From Actinomyces weissii (lineage in GTDB: Bacteria > Actinomycetota > Actinomycetes > Actinomycetales > Actinomycetaceae), in the NCBI RefSeq assembly GCF_016598775.1, contig NZ_CP066802.1, positions 1,178,001 to 1,242,000 of the forward strand: 64,000 bases of DNA, in the 5' to 3' direction. Made by a program: the position numbers and the translations under genes. The notes under the pieces are model-generated. The model searched no databases. It was not told the origin of the DNA and worked only from the letters and a program-made list of their open reading frames with translations. Shown here in pieces: positions 25,721 through 35,762 of the stretch (positions are counted from its first letter, which is position 1; each line of letters opens with the position of its first letter).

Positions 25721-25727
25721 CGCTCGC

Positions 25728-27176
25728 ATGGACCTTTTTGAGTCTCTGGGCACGGACGACCACGGCGTGCCTAGTACCGCGCACGCCCCTCTGGCGGTGC
25801 GTATGCGGCCCACCTACCTGGAGGAGGTCCTGGGGCAGGACCACCTGCTGGGTGCGGGCTCCCCGCTGCGCCGCCTCGTGGAGCCCGCCGCCGAGCAGCC
25901 TGGCTCCGGAGCCGCCTCCGTGGTGCTGTGGGGCCCTCCCGGCACCGGCAAGACGACCCTGGCCTACCTGGTGGCCCGGGCCAGTGGCAGGCGCTTTGTG
26001 GAGCTCTCCGCGGTCACGGCCGGGGTCAAGGACATCCGGCAGGTGGTGACCGAGGCGCGGCGCCGCCTGGTGTCCAGCGGTGAGCAGACGGTCCTGTTCG
26101 TGGACGAGGTGCACCGTTTCAGCCGCACCCAGCAGGACTCCCTGCTGCCGGGGGTGGAGAACCGCTGGGTGACCCTGGTGGCTGCCACCACCGAGAACCC
26201 CAGCTTCTCGGTGGTCTCGCCCCTGCTGTCGCGCTCCCTGCTGCTGACCCTCCACCCGCTGGAGCCCGCCGCCGTGCGTACCCTCCTGGAGCGGGCCGTG
26301 GCCGACGAGCGGGGCCTGGGCGGCGCCGTAAGTATGGGCGAGCAGGTCCGGGAGCAGATCGTGCGCCTGGCCGGTGCCGACGCTCGCAAGGCCCTGACTA
26401 TCCTGGAGGCGGCCGCCGGGGCCGCTCAGGCGGCCGCGGGCCCGCTGTCCCAGGAGCCCGCCCCGGTCACCCTGGAGGACGTGGAGCGGGCCGCGGACGT
26501 GGCCGCCGTGCGCTACGACCGGGCCGGGGACCAGCACTACGACGTCATCAGCGCCTTCATCAAGTCCATGCGGGGCTCGGACCCGGACGCCACCTTGCAC
26601 TACCTGGCCCGGATGCTCGCCGCGGGGGAGGACCCGCGCTTCGTGGCCCGTCGCATCACCATCCAGGCCGCCGAGGACGTGGGCCTGGCCGACCCCACGG
26701 TGCTGGGCACCGCGGTGGCCGCCCAGCAGGCCGTCGCCCTGATCGGCATGCCCGAGGCCCGCATAGTGCTGGCCCAGGCGGCCCTGGCGGTGGCCACGGC
26801 ACCCAAGTCCAACTCCGTGATCCGGGGCATCGAGGCAGCCCTGCGGCACGTGCAGGCGGGAGAGGCTGGGCCGGTGCCCCCGCACCTGCGCGACGCCCAC
26901 TACCCCGGCGCCAAGGAGCAGGGTCACGGCGTGGGCTACCTCTACCCCCACGACTACCCCCACGGCGTCGTGGCCCAGGAGTACCTGCCGGAGGGGCTGC
27001 AAGGGGCCCGCTACTGGGAGCCCAGCGGCAACGGGCACGAGCGGCGGCTCGCAGAACGGATGGAGGCGGTACGGGAGCTCCTCCACCTGGATCCGCCCCC
27101 TGCCGGCGGGCCGGCGCCCCGCCCCGAGGAACCCCGTCAGGGCGCCGCCAGCCAGGACGAGCCTCATGGGTGCTGA
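25728..27176 (+). CDS. rarA: Replication-associated recombination protein RarA (MgsA)
   Basis: A AAA+ ATPase of 482 residues related to clamp loaders and RuvB, acting at stalled replication forks. Visible: the opening [17 protein letters not shown], Walker [12 protein letters not shown], Walker [10 protein letters not shown], sensor 1 [19 protein letters not shown], and the C-terminal tetramerisation region ([27 protein letters not shown], then [38 protein letters not shown] ending, shown here in part). The frame is open much further upstream, but that part is antisense to the MMPL gene. The family starts around the ATG at 25728, which is 7 nt after TAGGCT. Confidence 0.95.
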   Translation: MDLFESLGTDDHGVPSTAHAPLAVRMRPTYLEEVLGQDHLLGAGSPLRRLVEPAAEQPGSGAASVVLWGPPGTGKTTLAYLVARASGRRFVELSAVTAGVKDIRQVVTEARRRLVSSGEQTVLFVDEVHRFSRTQQDSLLPGVENRWVTLVAATTENPSFSVVSPLLSRSLLLTLHPLEPAAVRTLLERAVADERGLGGAVSMGEQVREQIVRLAGADARKALTILEAAAGAAQAAAGPLSQEPAPVTLEDVERAADVAAVRYDRAGDQHYDVISAFIKSMRGSDPDATLHYLARMLAAGEDPRFVARRITIQAAEDVGLADPTVLGTAVAAQQAVALIGMPEARIVLAQAALAVATAPKSNSVIRGIEAALRHVQAGEAGPVPPHLRDAHYPGAKEQGHGVGYLYPHDYPHGVVAQEYLPEGLQGARYWEPSGNGHERRLAERMEAVRELLHLDPPPAGGPAPRPEEPRQGAASQDEPHGC

Positions 27177-28005
27177 GACGGTAGCCGCAGCTGACGACGC
27201 CGGGCGGCCCCGCTGGTGGCGCACCCTGCTGGTGGCCCTCACCGGAGCCGGGGCCGGGCTGCTCTCCGGGCTCTTCGGCGTGGGCGGCGGCCTGGTGATA
27301 GTCCCGGCCCTGATCTCCGTGCTGCGGATGGACCAGCGCCGGGCCTCTGCCACCTCCCTGGCCGCCATCGTGGTCACCGCCGCCGTCGGCGCCCTCAGCT
27401 ACGGTGCCCAGGGCCAGGTGTCCCTGGTCTCCGCGCTGCTGCTGGTGCCCGGGGCGCTGCTGGGCGCGCAGGCGGGGGCCTGGCTACTGCGGCGCCTGAG
27501 CAGCCGGGTGCTGCCCTGGGTGCTGATCGGCTTCGTGGCGCTCGTGGTGGTGCTCCAGCAGCTGCACGTGCCGGAGCGCGATGCCGTCCTGGTGCTGGAC
27601 CTGCCCCGGGGCCTGGCCCTGGTGGGGGTGGGGCTGCTCTCGGGCGTGATGGCCGGGCTGGTGGGGGTCGGTGGCGGCAGCGTCATCGTCCCCGGACTGG
27701 AGCTGGCCGTGGGCCTGGGCGACCTGCTGTCGCGCGGCACCTCCCTGCTGGTCATGCTCCCCACCGCGGTCACCGGCACCTGGACCAACCTGCGCCACGG
27801 CCTGGCGGACCTGCGGGCAGGGGTCCTGGTAGGGGCTGCCGCGGTGGCCACCGCCCCCCTGGGGACCGCCCTGGCCACCTACCTGACTCCCGTCCAGGGC
27901 AGCCGGCTCTTCAGCCTGTTCCTGGTGTGGGTGGCCGTCTCCACCCTGCGGCGGGCCCGGCGCGAGCGGCGGGCCGCCCGGAGCCAGCACGTCCCCACCC
28001 CCTGA
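27166..28005 (+). CDS. TauE/SafE-family sulfite/organosulfonate permease
   Basis: A 279-residue polytopic membrane protein made of two homologous halves, each with a glycine-rich signature: [19 protein letters not shown] near residue 30 and [15 protein letters not shown] near residue 165. Eight or so hydrophobic segments are visible. The family exports sulfite, sulfoacetate or related anions, or imports sulfur compounds; the substrate is not evident. It overlaps the end of rarA by 11 nt in another frame, so it is likely expressed with it. A short hairpin terminates the unit. Confidence 0.88.
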   Translation: MGAETVAAADDAGRPRWWRTLLVALTGAGAGLLSGLFGVGGGLVIVPALISVLRMDQRRASATSLAAIVVTAAVGALSYGAQGQVSLVSALLLVPGALLGAQAGAWLLRRLSSRVLPWVLIGFVALVVVLQQLHVPERDAVLVLDLPRGLALVGVGLLSGVMAGLVGVGGGSVIVPGLELAVGLGDLLSRGTSLLVMLPTAVTGTWTNLRHGLADLRAGVLVGAAAVATAPLGTALATYLTPVQGSRLFSLFLVWVAVSTLRRARRERRAARSQHVPTP

Positions 28006-28026
28006 GGCCGTGAGTTTCGGCTCACA

Positions 28027-28050
28027 CCAGGGCGTCGCGGCTCGCCCTGG
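28027..28050 (+). terminator. Hairpin after the TauE gene
   Basis: Perfect 8-bp arms, CCAGGGCG (28027-28034) and CGCCCTGG (28043-28050). Confidence 0.5.
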
Positions 28051-28065
28051 CACCACGCTTGCCGG

Positions 28066-28071
28066 TACAGT
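28066..28071 (+). promoter_or_regulatory. -10 box of rpsD
   Basis: TACAGT, giving a leader of about 120 nt. The leader contains a 7-bp hairpin (28144-28150 with 28162-28168) upstream of the ribosome site AGGAAAGAAG. Confidence 0.4.
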
Positions 28072-28199
28072 TCCCGAGTTGCCTGGGCCCGCTCAGCCGG
28101 ACCAGGTGGCTCCTGGGGTCCAGGCCCAAGCAGGCTGACCCCGCGCCGCGTGCACCAGGCCCGCGGCGTGCGAACACTCCGACAGGAAAGAAGAACGCT

Positions 28200-28823
28200 A
28201 TGGCAAACGCCCGCGCCCGCCGCACGGTCCGCCTCTCCCGCGCCCTCGGCATCCCGCTCACCCCCAAGGCTGTGCGCTACTTCGAGAAGCGCCCCTACGG
28301 CCCCGGTGAGCACGGCCGCGCCCGCCGCCGCACCGAGTCCGACTACGCGATCCGTCTCAAGGAGAAGCAGCGCCTGCGCGCCCAGTACGGCATCCGCGAG
28401 GCCCAGCTCCAGCGCGTCTTCGAGGAGGCCCGCCGCGAGAAGGGCCTGACCGGTGAGTCCCTGGTCGAGCTGCTGGAGATGCGCCTGGACGCCCTCGTGC
28501 TGCGCTCCGGCTTCGCCCGCACCATCGCCCAGGCCCGCCAGGACGTCGTGCACCGCCACATCATGGTTGACGGCAAGGTCGTGGACCGGCCCTCCTTCCG
28601 CGTCAAGCCCGGCCAGACCATCCAGGTCCGCCCCCGCTCCCAGGTGATGGTGCCCTTCCAGGTGGCCGCCGCCGGCGCCCACCGTGACGTGCTGCCGCCC
28701 GTTCCCGAGTACCTGAAGGTCGAGCTGGAGAAGCTCACCGCCACCCTGGTGCGCCGTCCTAAGCGGGCTGAGGTCCCCGTCACCTGCGACGTGCAGATGG
28801 TCGTCGAGTACTACTCGCGCTGA
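28200..28823 (+). CDS. rpsD: 30S ribosomal protein S4
   Basis: The 207-residue primary 16S rRNA-binding protein S4, which starts small-subunit assembly and in some bacteria represses its own translation. The sequence starts MANARARRTVRLSRALGIPLT and carries the S4 RNA-binding motif (LEMRLDALVLRSGFARTIAQARQDVVHRHIMVDGKVV, shown by its ends). It lacks the four zinc-binding cysteines of some S4 proteins (it is the Cys-minus form, with only one Cys, near the C-terminus). ATG 28200 follows AGGAAAGAAG. It stands as a single-gene unit before alaS, an order common in Actinobacteria. Confidence 0.96.
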   Translation: MANARARRTVRLSRALGIPLTPKAVRYFEKRPYGPGEHGRARRRTESDYAIRLKEKQRLRAQYGIREAQLQRVFEEARREKGLTGESLVELLEMRLDALVLRSGFARTIAQARQDVVHRHIMVDGKVVDRPSFRVKPGQTIQVRPRSQVMVPFQVAAAGAHRDVLPPVPEYLKVELEKLTATLVRRPKRAEVPVTCDVQMVVEYYSR

Positions 28824-28835
28824 CCTAGCAAGCGC

Positions 28836-28873
28836 CGTGGCGCCCCGACCGGTCACCGGCTCGGGGCGCCACG
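28836..28873 (+). terminator. Hairpin terminator after rpsD
   Basis: Perfect 13-bp arms (28836-28848 with 28861-28873) and a 12-nt loop, 12 nt after the stop. Confidence 0.75.
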
Positions 28874-28897
28874 TGTTCCAGCGCCCGGAGGCGGTAG

Positions 28898-28903
28898 TAG
28901 CCT
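28898..28903 (+). promoter_or_regulatory. Candidate -10 box of alaS
   Basis: TAGCCT within GGTAGTAGCCT; it would leave a leader of about 75 nt and a GAGGA ribosome site before ATG 28986. Confidence 0.35.
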
Positions 28904-28985
28904 CAGCCCTGAAGGACCCAGCCGCCGCCGCGGCACCACCAGCCACCCCCCGCCCCGCAAGAGCGGGCCCAAGCCGAGGACATAC

Positions 28986-31694
28986 ATGCGCACCTCAGAG
29001 ATCCGTACCCGCTGGCTAGACTTCTTTGCCGCGAAGGACCACGAGATCCGCCCCTCCGTGTCCCTGATCTCCCCAGAGCCCTCTATCCTGTTCACCGTGG
29101 CCGGGATGGTGCCCTTCATCCCCTACATCCTGGGCACCGAGCCCGCCCCCTGGCCCCGGGCCGCCAGCGTGCAGAAGTGCATCCGCACCAACGACATCGA
29201 CAACGTCGGCAAGACCACCCGGCACGGGACCTTCTTCCAGATGAACGGCAACTTCTCCTTCGGGGACTACTTCAAGGAGGGGGCTATCCAGTACGCCTGG
29301 GAGCTGCTCACCACCCCCCAGTCCCAGGGCGGCTACGGGCTGGACGGCGACCGCCTGTGGATGACCATCTGGGAGCAGGACCAGGTCTCCTGGGACTACC
29401 TGACCAGGAACATCGGCCTGGACCCCAGCCACGTGCAGAAGCTGCCTTTCGAGGAGATCTCCTGGTCCACCGGGCAGCCGGGCCCGGCAGGCTCCTGCTG
29501 CGAGATCCACTACGACCGCGGCCCCCAGTACGGCCCCGACGGCGGCCCGGTCGTGGACACCCAGGGAGACCGCTTCCTGGAGATCTGGAACCTGGTCTTC
29601 GACGAGTTCATCCGGGGTGAGGGCCAGGGCCACGACTTCGAGCTGGTCGGCAAGCTGGACCAGACCGCCATCGACACCGGCGCGGGCCTGGAGCGCATCG
29701 CCTTCCTGCTGCAGGACAAGCCCAATATGTACGAGATCGACGAGGTCTTCCCCGTCATCGCCGCCGCCCAGGACATGAGCGGCAAGACCTACGGACTGGG
29801 GGCGGCCGGTCCCTCCGCCGGGGCCGCCTACCTGGACGACGTGCGCATGCGCGTGGTGGCTGACCACGTGCGCAGCGCCCTGATGCTGATCGGCGACGGC
29901 GTGCGGCCCGGAAACGACGGCCGTGGCTACGTGCTGCGCCGCCTGATCCGCCGGGCGGTGCGCTCCATGCGCCTGCTGGGCGTGGAGGAGGCCGCCCTGC
30001 CCACCCTGCTGACCGCCTCCAAGGACGTCATGCGCCTGTCCTACCCGGAGCTCGACGAGCGCTGGGCACAGATCAGCGACGTCGCCTACGGCGAGGAGGA
30101 CGCCTTCCGCAAGACCCTGGCCGCCGGGACCACCATCCTGGACACCGCCGTCGCCAAGGCCAAGCAGGCGGGTGGCAGCCAGGCGGTGGTCTGCGGCAAG
30201 GACGCCTTCACCCTGCACGACACCTACGGCTTCCCGATCGACCTGACCCTGGAGATGGCCGCCGAGCAGGGCGTCTCCGTGGACGAGCAGGGCTTTATCG
30301 CGCTCATGAACGAGCAGAAGGAGCGCGCCCGCGCCGACGCCCGCGCCAAGAAGACCGGGCACACCGACGTGCGGGTCTTCCAGGAGGTCGCCAAGGAGAT
30401 GGGCGGCGGCTCCGAGTTCCTGGGCTACACGGAGCACGCCGTGGACGACGCCAGCGTGGCCGCGCTGCTGGTGGACGGCGTGGCTGTCCCGGCCGTCACC
30501 GCCCCCGTAGAGGTCGAGGTGGTCCTGGACCGCACCCCCTTCTACGCCGAGATGGGCGGCCAGCTGGCCGACCACGGCACCATCCGCCTGGCGGACGGGG
30601 CCGTGATCGAGGTGCACGACGTGCAGGCGCCCCTCAAGGGCCTGTTCGTGCACCGCGGCACCCTGACCGAGGGCACCGCCACCGTGGGCGCCCGCGCCTA
30701 CGCCCAGATCGACTCCGTGCGCCGCCTGGCTATCGCCCGGGCGCACACCGGCACCCACATGGTCTACGCCGGGCTGCGGCAGGTCGTCTCCCCGGAGGCC
30801 ACCCAGGCCGGCTCGGAGAACTCCCCGGCCCGGCTGCGCTTCGACTTCCGGCACGGCTCGGCCCTGACTGGCTCACAGGTGGACGGCATCGAGTCCCTGG
30901 TGAACGAGAAGCTGGCGGAGGACCTGCCGGTGACCACCGAGGTCATGAGCCTGGAGGAGGCTCGCCAGGCCGGGGCAATCGCCCTGTTCGGGGAGAAGTA
31001 CGGAACCCAGGTGCGCGTGGTCACCATCGGTGACAACTTTGACAAGGAGCTCTGCGGTGGCACGCACGTGCCCTACACCGGGCACATCGGCCGGGTGGCC
31101 CTGCTGGGGGAGGGCTCTATCGGCTCGGGGGTGCGCCGCCTGGACGCCCTGGTGGCCGACAGCGCCTACCGCTTCCAGCACAAGGAGCACGCCCTGGTCT
31201 CGCAGCTGTCCAGCATGGTGGGGGCCCGCCCCGCCGAGCTGCCGGAGCGCATCGAGGGCCTGCTGGCCCGCCTCAAGGAGGCTGAGAAGAGGCTCGCGGC
31301 CGCTGAGCAGGCGGCCCTGGGCGCTCGCACCGCCGAGATCGTCTCCGGGGCCGTGCAGGCTGGCGCTTACCGGCTGGCCAGCGCCAACCTGGGCGAGGTC
31401 TCCAACGCCGACGCCCTGCGGGCCGTGGTGCTGGACGCCCGTGCCCGCCTGGGTGAGGGCCAGGCTGCCGTCGTGGTGGTGGCGGGCGTGACCGGGGGGC
31501 GCCCGGTGGTGGTGGTGGCCACCAACGACGCCGCCCGCAAGGCCGGCGCCAAGGCTGGTGACCTGGTGCGGGTGGCCGCCAAGGTCCTGGGCGGCGGGGG
31601 CGGCGGCAAGCCGGACCTGGCCCAGGGGGGCGGACAGGACCCCACCAAGGTCGCGCAGGCGCTGGCCGCCGTCGCCCAGGAGCTCACCGCGTGA
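28986..31694 (+). CDS. alaS: Alanyl-tRNA synthetase
   Basis: Charges tRNA-Ala. The 902 residues show the family order: class II catalytic domain (EIRTRWLDFFAAKDHEIRPS, then KCIRTNDIDNVGKTTRH), a tRNA-recognition region, an editing domain with the zinc-binding HTGTH (near 30740) and CGGTH (near 31054), and a C-terminal oligomerisation/C-Ala domain closing in a Gly-rich GGGGGGKPDLAQGGGQDPTK. All catalytic and editing motifs look present. Its stop overlaps the start of ruvX (GTGA), which begins a coupled run alaS-ruvX-mltG-aroE. Confidence 0.97.
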   Translation: MRTSEIRTRWLDFFAAKDHEIRPSVSLISPEPSILFTVAGMVPFIPYILGTEPAPWPRAASVQKCIRTNDIDNVGKTTRHGTFFQMNGNFSFGDYFKEGAIQYAWELLTTPQSQGGYGLDGDRLWMTIWEQDQVSWDYLTRNIGLDPSHVQKLPFEEISWSTGQPGPAGSCCEIHYDRGPQYGPDGGPVVDTQGDRFLEIWNLVFDEFIRGEGQGHDFELVGKLDQTAIDTGAGLERIAFLLQDKPNMYEIDEVFPVIAAAQDMSGKTYGLGAAGPSAGAAYLDDVRMRVVADHVRSALMLIGDGVRPGNDGRGYVLRRLIRRAVRSMRLLGVEEAALPTLLTASKDVMRLSYPELDERWAQISDVAYGEEDAFRKTLAAGTTILDTAVAKAKQAGGSQAVVCGKDAFTLHDTYGFPIDLTLEMAAEQGVSVDEQGFIALMNEQKERARADARAKKTGHTDVRVFQEVAKEMGGGSEFLGYTEHAVDDASVAALLVDGVAVPAVTAPVEVEVVLDRTPFYAEMGGQLADHGTIRLADGAVIEVHDVQAPLKGLFVHRGTLTEGTATVGARAYAQIDSVRRLAIARAHTGTHMVYAGLRQVVSPEATQAGSENSPARLRFDFRHGSALTGSQVDGIESLVNEKLAEDLPVTTEVMSLEEARQAGAIALFGEKYGTQVRVVTIGDNFDKELCGGTHVPYTGHIGRVALLGEGSIGSGVRRLDALVADSAYRFQHKEHALVSQLSSMVGARPAELPERIEGLLARLKEAEKRLAAAEQAALGARTAEIVSGAVQAGAYRLASANLGEVSNADALRAVVLDARARLGEGQAAVVVVAGVTGGRPVVVVATNDAARKAGAKAGDLVRVAAKVLGGGGGGKPDLAQGGGQDPTKVAQALAAVAQELTA

Positions 31695-32185
31695 GCGCAG
31701 GCTCCGGTCTCAGGCCGGGGGTGCGGCTGGCCTTCGACGTCGGTAAGGTGCGGGTCGGTGTGGCCCGCTGCGACGCTGAGGCCATCCTCGCGGTACCTGT
31801 GCGGACTATTAAGCGGGACCGTTACGGTGCCGACGTAGACGAGGCAGCGGACCTGGTGGAGGAGTACCGTGCTATAGAAGTAGTTGTTGGACTCCCAACC
31901 AACCTTCAGGGAAAAAGCACAGGCTCTACCAAGGACGCAAGAGGCTGGGCCCAGGCCCTGGCGGACACGGTGGCACCAGTCACCGTGAGGCTTGTGGACG
32001 AGCGCCTGTCTACCGTGAGCGCCCACCAGGCGCTGCACGGTGCAGGACTTGACGAGAGGTCATTCCGTTCCGTGGTCGACCAGGCTGCGGCGGTCGTGAT
32101 CCTCAACCAGGCCCTGGACGCTGAGCGGGCCTCCGGCTCCCCAGCGGGCCGAACCGTGCACCCCAGAACGAGAGGTAAAGCGTGA
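31691..32185 (+). CDS. ruvX: RuvX/YqgF-family nuclease
   Basis: A 164-residue RNase H-fold protein of the YqgF family, described as a putative Holliday junction resolvase that also takes part in 16S rRNA maturation. Visible landmarks: LAFDVGKVRVGVA (the usual 'GxDxGxxRIGVA'), VVVGLPTNLQGKSTG and RLVDERLSTVSAHQAL, with a late D/A-rich helix (VVDQAAAVVILNQAL). It starts with GTG overlapping the alaS stop and its own stop overlaps mltG. The position between alaS and mltG is the standard actinobacterial order. Confidence 0.93.
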   Translation: MSAGSGLRPGVRLAFDVGKVRVGVARCDAEAILAVPVRTIKRDRYGADVDEAADLVEEYRAIEVVVGLPTNLQGKSTGSTKDARGWAQALADTVAPVTVRLVDERLSTVSAHQALHGAGLDERSFRSVVDQAAAVVILNQALDAERASGSPAGRTVHPRTRGKA

Positions 32186-33408
32186 CTGACCACGACCAGG
32201 ACCTCCTGGACGCCGTAGGACTGACCGATGAGAGCAGCTCAGCGGCCCCCGACGGCACCCGCCGTCGTCGCAGTGACCGGCGGGCTGAGCGCGCCAACCG
32301 CAAGCGGCGGCGTCGCAGGCAGGCCGTGGTGACCGCCCTGGTGCTGCTGGTGCTGGTTAGTGGGGTGTTCTACATCGGTCGGCAGGCCATCACGGAGATC
32401 CGCGCCGCCAGTCCTACATCAACCGCGGTTACCGACTACCCGGGCCCTGGGGAGCAGGAGGTCACGATCACCATCCCGGAGGGCTCCACCGGCACCCAGA
32501 TCGGCGAGATCCTCAAGACCGCTGACGTGGTGGCCTCCGTGGAGGCCTTCGTGGAGGCCTTTGACGCCAACTCCAAGTCCGGGAACATCCAGCCGGGCAC
32601 CTACAGCCTGAGGACCCGCATGTCCGCCGCCCAGGCTGTGGCCGGCCTGCTGGACCCTGCCTCCCGGTCAGAGCACACGCTGACCATCCCGGAGGGCTTC
32701 ACCAAGAACCAGGTACGCGAGCGTCTCAAGACCGTAGGACACTTCTCCGACACCGATATCGACGCAGCCTTCGCAGACGCCGCCGGTATCGGCCTGCCTG
32801 AGGTCGCTGGCGGGGACGTGGAGGGCTGGCTGGCCCCCAAGACCTATGGCCTGCAGGAGAACGCCACCGCCAAGGACGTGATCGCCAAGATGGTGGAGAC
32901 CACCATCAACGAGTTGCGCGAGGCCGGTATCTCCGAGGCTGACTACCAGACGATCCTGGTCAAGGCCTCCATCATCGAGCGGGAGGCCAATGACCCCAAG
33001 TACTACGCGCAGGTCGCCCGGGTCATTGAGAACCGTCTGGTGGACACCGCCGGAGACACTCGCGGCCTGCTGCAGATGGACTCCACCGTCCTGTACGGGC
33101 TGGGCCGGGTCGGAGGCATCCCCAGCACCGCAGAGCTGGCCGACGGCGAGAACCGGTACAACACCTACGTGCACCAGGGGCTTCCCCCCACCCCGATCGG
33201 CAGCCCCTCCAAGGCGGCCATCGAGGCGGCCAAGCAGCCTGCTGAGGGCAGCTGGCTCTACTTCGTGACGGTGGACCTGACCACGGGGGAGACGCTGTTC
33301 GCCTCCTCGCACACCGAGCACGAGACCAACGTCAAGCGTCTGAAGGAGTACTGCCAGAACAACCAGGAGATCTGTTCCGGCACCACCACCCCCTCCCCAG
33401 CCGGTTGA
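32182..33408 (+). CDS. mltG: Endolytic murein transglycosylase MltG
   Basis: Cuts nascent glycan strands at the membrane and so sets peptidoglycan chain length. The 408 residues comprise a charged cytoplasmic start with an Arg-rich patch (RRRRSDRRAERANRKRRRRR), one transmembrane helix (AVVTALVLLVLVSGVFYIG, about 55-73), a LysM-like part (EVTITIPEGSTGTQIGEIL), and the YceG domain with the catalytic Glu in VKASIIEREAND and the conserved LLQMDSTVLYGLG and GLPPTPIGSPSKAAIEAA. The start is GTG, overlapping the ruvX stop. Confidence 0.95.
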   Translation: MTDHDQDLLDAVGLTDESSSAAPDGTRRRRSDRRAERANRKRRRRRQAVVTALVLLVLVSGVFYIGRQAITEIRAASPTSTAVTDYPGPGEQEVTITIPEGSTGTQIGEILKTADVVASVEAFVEAFDANSKSGNIQPGTYSLRTRMSAAQAVAGLLDPASRSEHTLTIPEGFTKNQVRERLKTVGHFSDTDIDAAFADAAGIGLPEVAGGDVEGWLAPKTYGLQENATAKDVIAKMVETTINELREAGISEADYQTILVKASIIEREANDPKYYAQVARVIENRLVDTAGDTRGLLQMDSTVLYGLGRVGGIPSTAELADGENRYNTYVHQGLPPTPIGSPSKAAIEAAKQPAEGSWLYFVTVDLTTGETLFASSHTEHETNVKRLKEYCQNNQEICSGTTTPSPAG

Positions 33409-34370
33409 GCGGGACAGGGACGGTAGGCGGCCCTAGCGCCTGCCGCAGTGCGGGCAGCGGGGAGGAACCCAGCCACTGGTGCGCCGTGGTCGGCTCACCC
33501 GTGGGGCACTCCCTGTCCCCGGTTCTCCACCAGGCCGCCTACCAGGCCCTGGGGCTGAGCGGCTGGCGCTACGAGGCCCTGGAGACCAGCGCTGCCGAGA
33601 TGCCCGGCCTGGTGCGTCGCCTCTCCAGCCCGGTTCCCGCAGGGGCGGCTGTGCCCGTAGGGCTGTCCGTGACCATGCCGCACAAGCAGACGCTCCTGCC
33701 CCTGCTGGACGCCGTGGACCCCCTGGCTGAGGTGGTCGGCGCCGTCAACACCGTGGTGGCGCAGCGGGCGGGCCGGGGGGAGGCGCTGCTGACCGGCTTC
33801 AACACGGACGTGGCTGGGATCAGCCAGGCCTTCCGGCGCACCGCCACCCCGCCGGTGGCGGGGGCGCGCGCGGTGGTGCTGGGGGCCGGGGCCACCGCCT
33901 GCTCCGCCCTGGCCGCCCTGACCGAGCTGGGGGCTACCAGCCTAACCGTCGCGGCCCGCCGTCTGTCCGGCCCCGGCCGGGTGCTGGCGGCCGCCCACCG
34001 CATGGGCCTGGAGCTGTCCACCCTCACCTGGCTGCCGGGGGATCCGGGTCAGGGGGATGCGCTCTGTGCCGCCCTGGCGGAGGCCGACCTGGTGGTCTCC
34101 ACCCTGCCTGCTGGCACCGCCGACCCCTTGGCCAGGCAGCTGGAGGCAGGTGGGTCCCTGCGCCCGGGCGCGGTGCTGCTCGACGTCGTCTACGACCCCT
34201 GGCCCACCGCCCTGGCTACCACCTGGCAGCGCCGTGGGGGGCTGGTGGCCCCGGGCTGGCTGATGCTCCTGCACCAGGCGGTGGCGCAGGTGGGGCTGAT
34301 GACCGGGCGGGAGGCGCCGGTCGCAGAGATGGACGCCGCCCTGCAAGCGGCTCTGGCACGGCGTGGCTAG
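33405..34370 (+). CDS. aroE: Shikimate dehydrogenase
   Basis: Reduces 3-dehydroshikimate to shikimate with NADPH, in chorismate synthesis. 321 residues; recognisable substrate-site residues are VGSPVGHSLSPVLHQAA, the Lys in TMPHKQTLLPLLD and the Asn/Asp in GAVNTVV and LTGFNTDV. The nucleotide-binding loop reads VVLGAGATACSALAAL. It starts with TTG, overlapping the mltG stop by four bases (TTGA); no better start lies close by. It begins the shikimate cluster aroE-aroC-aroKB. Confidence 0.93.
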   Translation: MSGTGTVGGPSACRSAGSGEEPSHWCAVVGSPVGHSLSPVLHQAAYQALGLSGWRYEALETSAAEMPGLVRRLSSPVPAGAAVPVGLSVTMPHKQTLLPLLDAVDPLAEVVGAVNTVVAQRAGRGEALLTGFNTDVAGISQAFRRTATPPVAGARAVVLGAGATACSALAALTELGATSLTVAARRLSGPGRVLAAAHRMGLELSTLTWLPGDPGQGDALCAALAEADLVVSTLPAGTADPLARQLEAGGSLRPGAVLLDVVYDPWPTALATTWQRRGGLVAPGWLMLLHQAVAQVGLMTGREAPVAEMDAALQAALARRG

Positions 34371-34528
34371 AGGCTAGCCGCCCCTGCCTGACCAGGTTTG
34401 AGCGGCCCGCGGGCTGCGGGCCTGGCGAGGGAGCCAATCGCTTCGCCACGGTCCTGAGGCGGAGCTGTCAGGGCAGCATCCGGGGCAGTCGCTGTCGTCT
34501 TCACCGCCCCGGCCCCGGAGGCGTATGG

Positions 34529-34534
34529 GATGAT
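34529..34534 (+). promoter_or_regulatory. -10-like box of aroC
   Basis: GATGAT, 7 nt, then ATG at 34542. It overlaps an in-frame ATG at 34530. Confidence 0.4.
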
Positions 34535-34541
34535 CTTGTGC

Positions 34542-35762
34542 ATGCTCAACTGGATGACAGCGGGCGAGTCGCACGGCCAGGCCCTGACAGCGGTGATCGA
34601 CGGCGTGCCCGCCGGTCTGGAGCTGAGCAGCCAGGACCTCGTGCAGGCCCTGGCCCGTCGTCGCCTGGGCTACGGGCGGGGCGCCCGCCAGGCCTTTGAG
34701 CGCGACGAGCTGCGGCTCCTGGGGGGGGTCCGGCACGGGCGCACCATCGGTAGCCCGGTGGCCCTGGAGATCGGCAACGCGGAGTGGCCCAAGTGGCGCA
34801 CCGTCATGAGCCCGGACCCGGTGGACCCGGCCAGCCTCCTGGTGGACGCCGGCACCGGGGACGAGCGGGAGGTCGCCCGCAACCGGCCCCTGACCCGCCC
34901 CCGGCCCGGGCACGCGGACCTGCCCGGCATGCTCAAGTACGACCTGCCCGAGGCCCGACCGGTGCTGGAGCGCGCCTCCGCCCGGGAGACGGCGGCCCGG
35001 ACCGCCCTGGGGGCGGTGGCAGAGGCGGTGCTGCGGCAGGTCGCAGGCATCGAGCTGGTCAGCCACGTGGTGCGGATCGGCGCGGTGGCCCTGCCGGAGG
35101 ATGCCTCCCGGCCGGTGCCCGTGGACACGCCGCGCCTGGACGCCGACCCGGTGCGCTGTACCGACCCGGAGACCTCGGCGCAGATGGTGGCGGAGGTGGA
35201 CGCGGCCCGCCGGAGCGGAGACACCCTGGGCGGTGTGGTGGAGGTGCTGGCCTACGGCGTTCCGGTGGGCCTGGGCTCCCACGTCTCCGCCTCGCGTCGT
35301 CTGGACGCCGCGCTGGCGGCCGCCCTCATGAGCATCCAGTCCGTCAAGGGCGTGGAGATTGGCGACGGCTTCGCCAGCGCCAGCCGGCGCGGCAGCCACG
35401 CCCACGACGAGATACTCCAGGTACAAGGCGGGCAGGTCCACCGGGCCAGCAACCACGCCGGGGGCGTCGAGGGGGGCACCTCCAACGGCAGCCCCGTGCG
35501 GGTCCGGGCCGCCTTCAAGCCCATCTCCACCGTGCCCCGGGCGCTGCGGACGATCGACCTGGCCACCGGTGAGGCTGCCACTGCCCTGCACCAGCGCTCC
35601 GACGTGTGCGCGGTGGTGCCGGGAGCCGTCGTCGCCCAAGCGGAGACCGCCCTGGTGCTGGCCCGGACCCTGCTGGACAAGACCGGCGGGGACAGCGTCG
35701 CTGAGGCCCGCCGTAACCTGCGTGCCTACCTTGCCCGGATCGAGGAAAGGACCAGCTGGTGA
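34542..35762 (+). CDS. aroC: Chorismate synthase
   Basis: Makes chorismate from EPSP using reduced FMN. The 406-residue product starts [21 protein letters not shown] and shows the family signatures [34 protein letters not shown] and [21 protein letters not shown] prefer ATG 34542 over the in-frame 34530 because the family begins at this Met-Leu and because of the GATGAT box 7 nt upstream. Its stop overlaps the fused aroKB gene by four bases. Confidence 0.95.
   Translation: MLNWMTAGESHGQALTAVIDGVPAGLELSSQDLVQALARRRLGYGRGARQAFERDELRLLGGVRHGRTIGSPVALEIGNAEWPKWRTVMSPDPVDPASLLVDAGTGDEREVARNRPLTRPRPGHADLPGMLKYDLPEARPVLERASARETAARTALGAVAEAVLRQVAGIELVSHVVRIGAVALPEDASRPVPVDTPRLDADPVRCTDPETSAQMVAEVDAARRSGDTLGGVVEVLAYGVPVGLGSHVSASRRLDAALAAALMSIQSVKGVEIGDGFASASRRGSHAHDEILQVQGGQVHRASNHAGGVEGGTSNGSPVRVRAAFKPISTVPRALRTIDLATGEAATALHQRSDVCAVVPGAVVAQAETALVLARTLLDKTGGDSVAEARRNLRAYLARIEERTSW

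Noticed and set aside
25668..27377. Extension of the MMPL frame upstream to 27377, and of the rarA frame back to 24897
   Set aside because: Each extension is antisense to the other gene; the homologous parts and the -10 boxes set the starts at 25667 and 25728.
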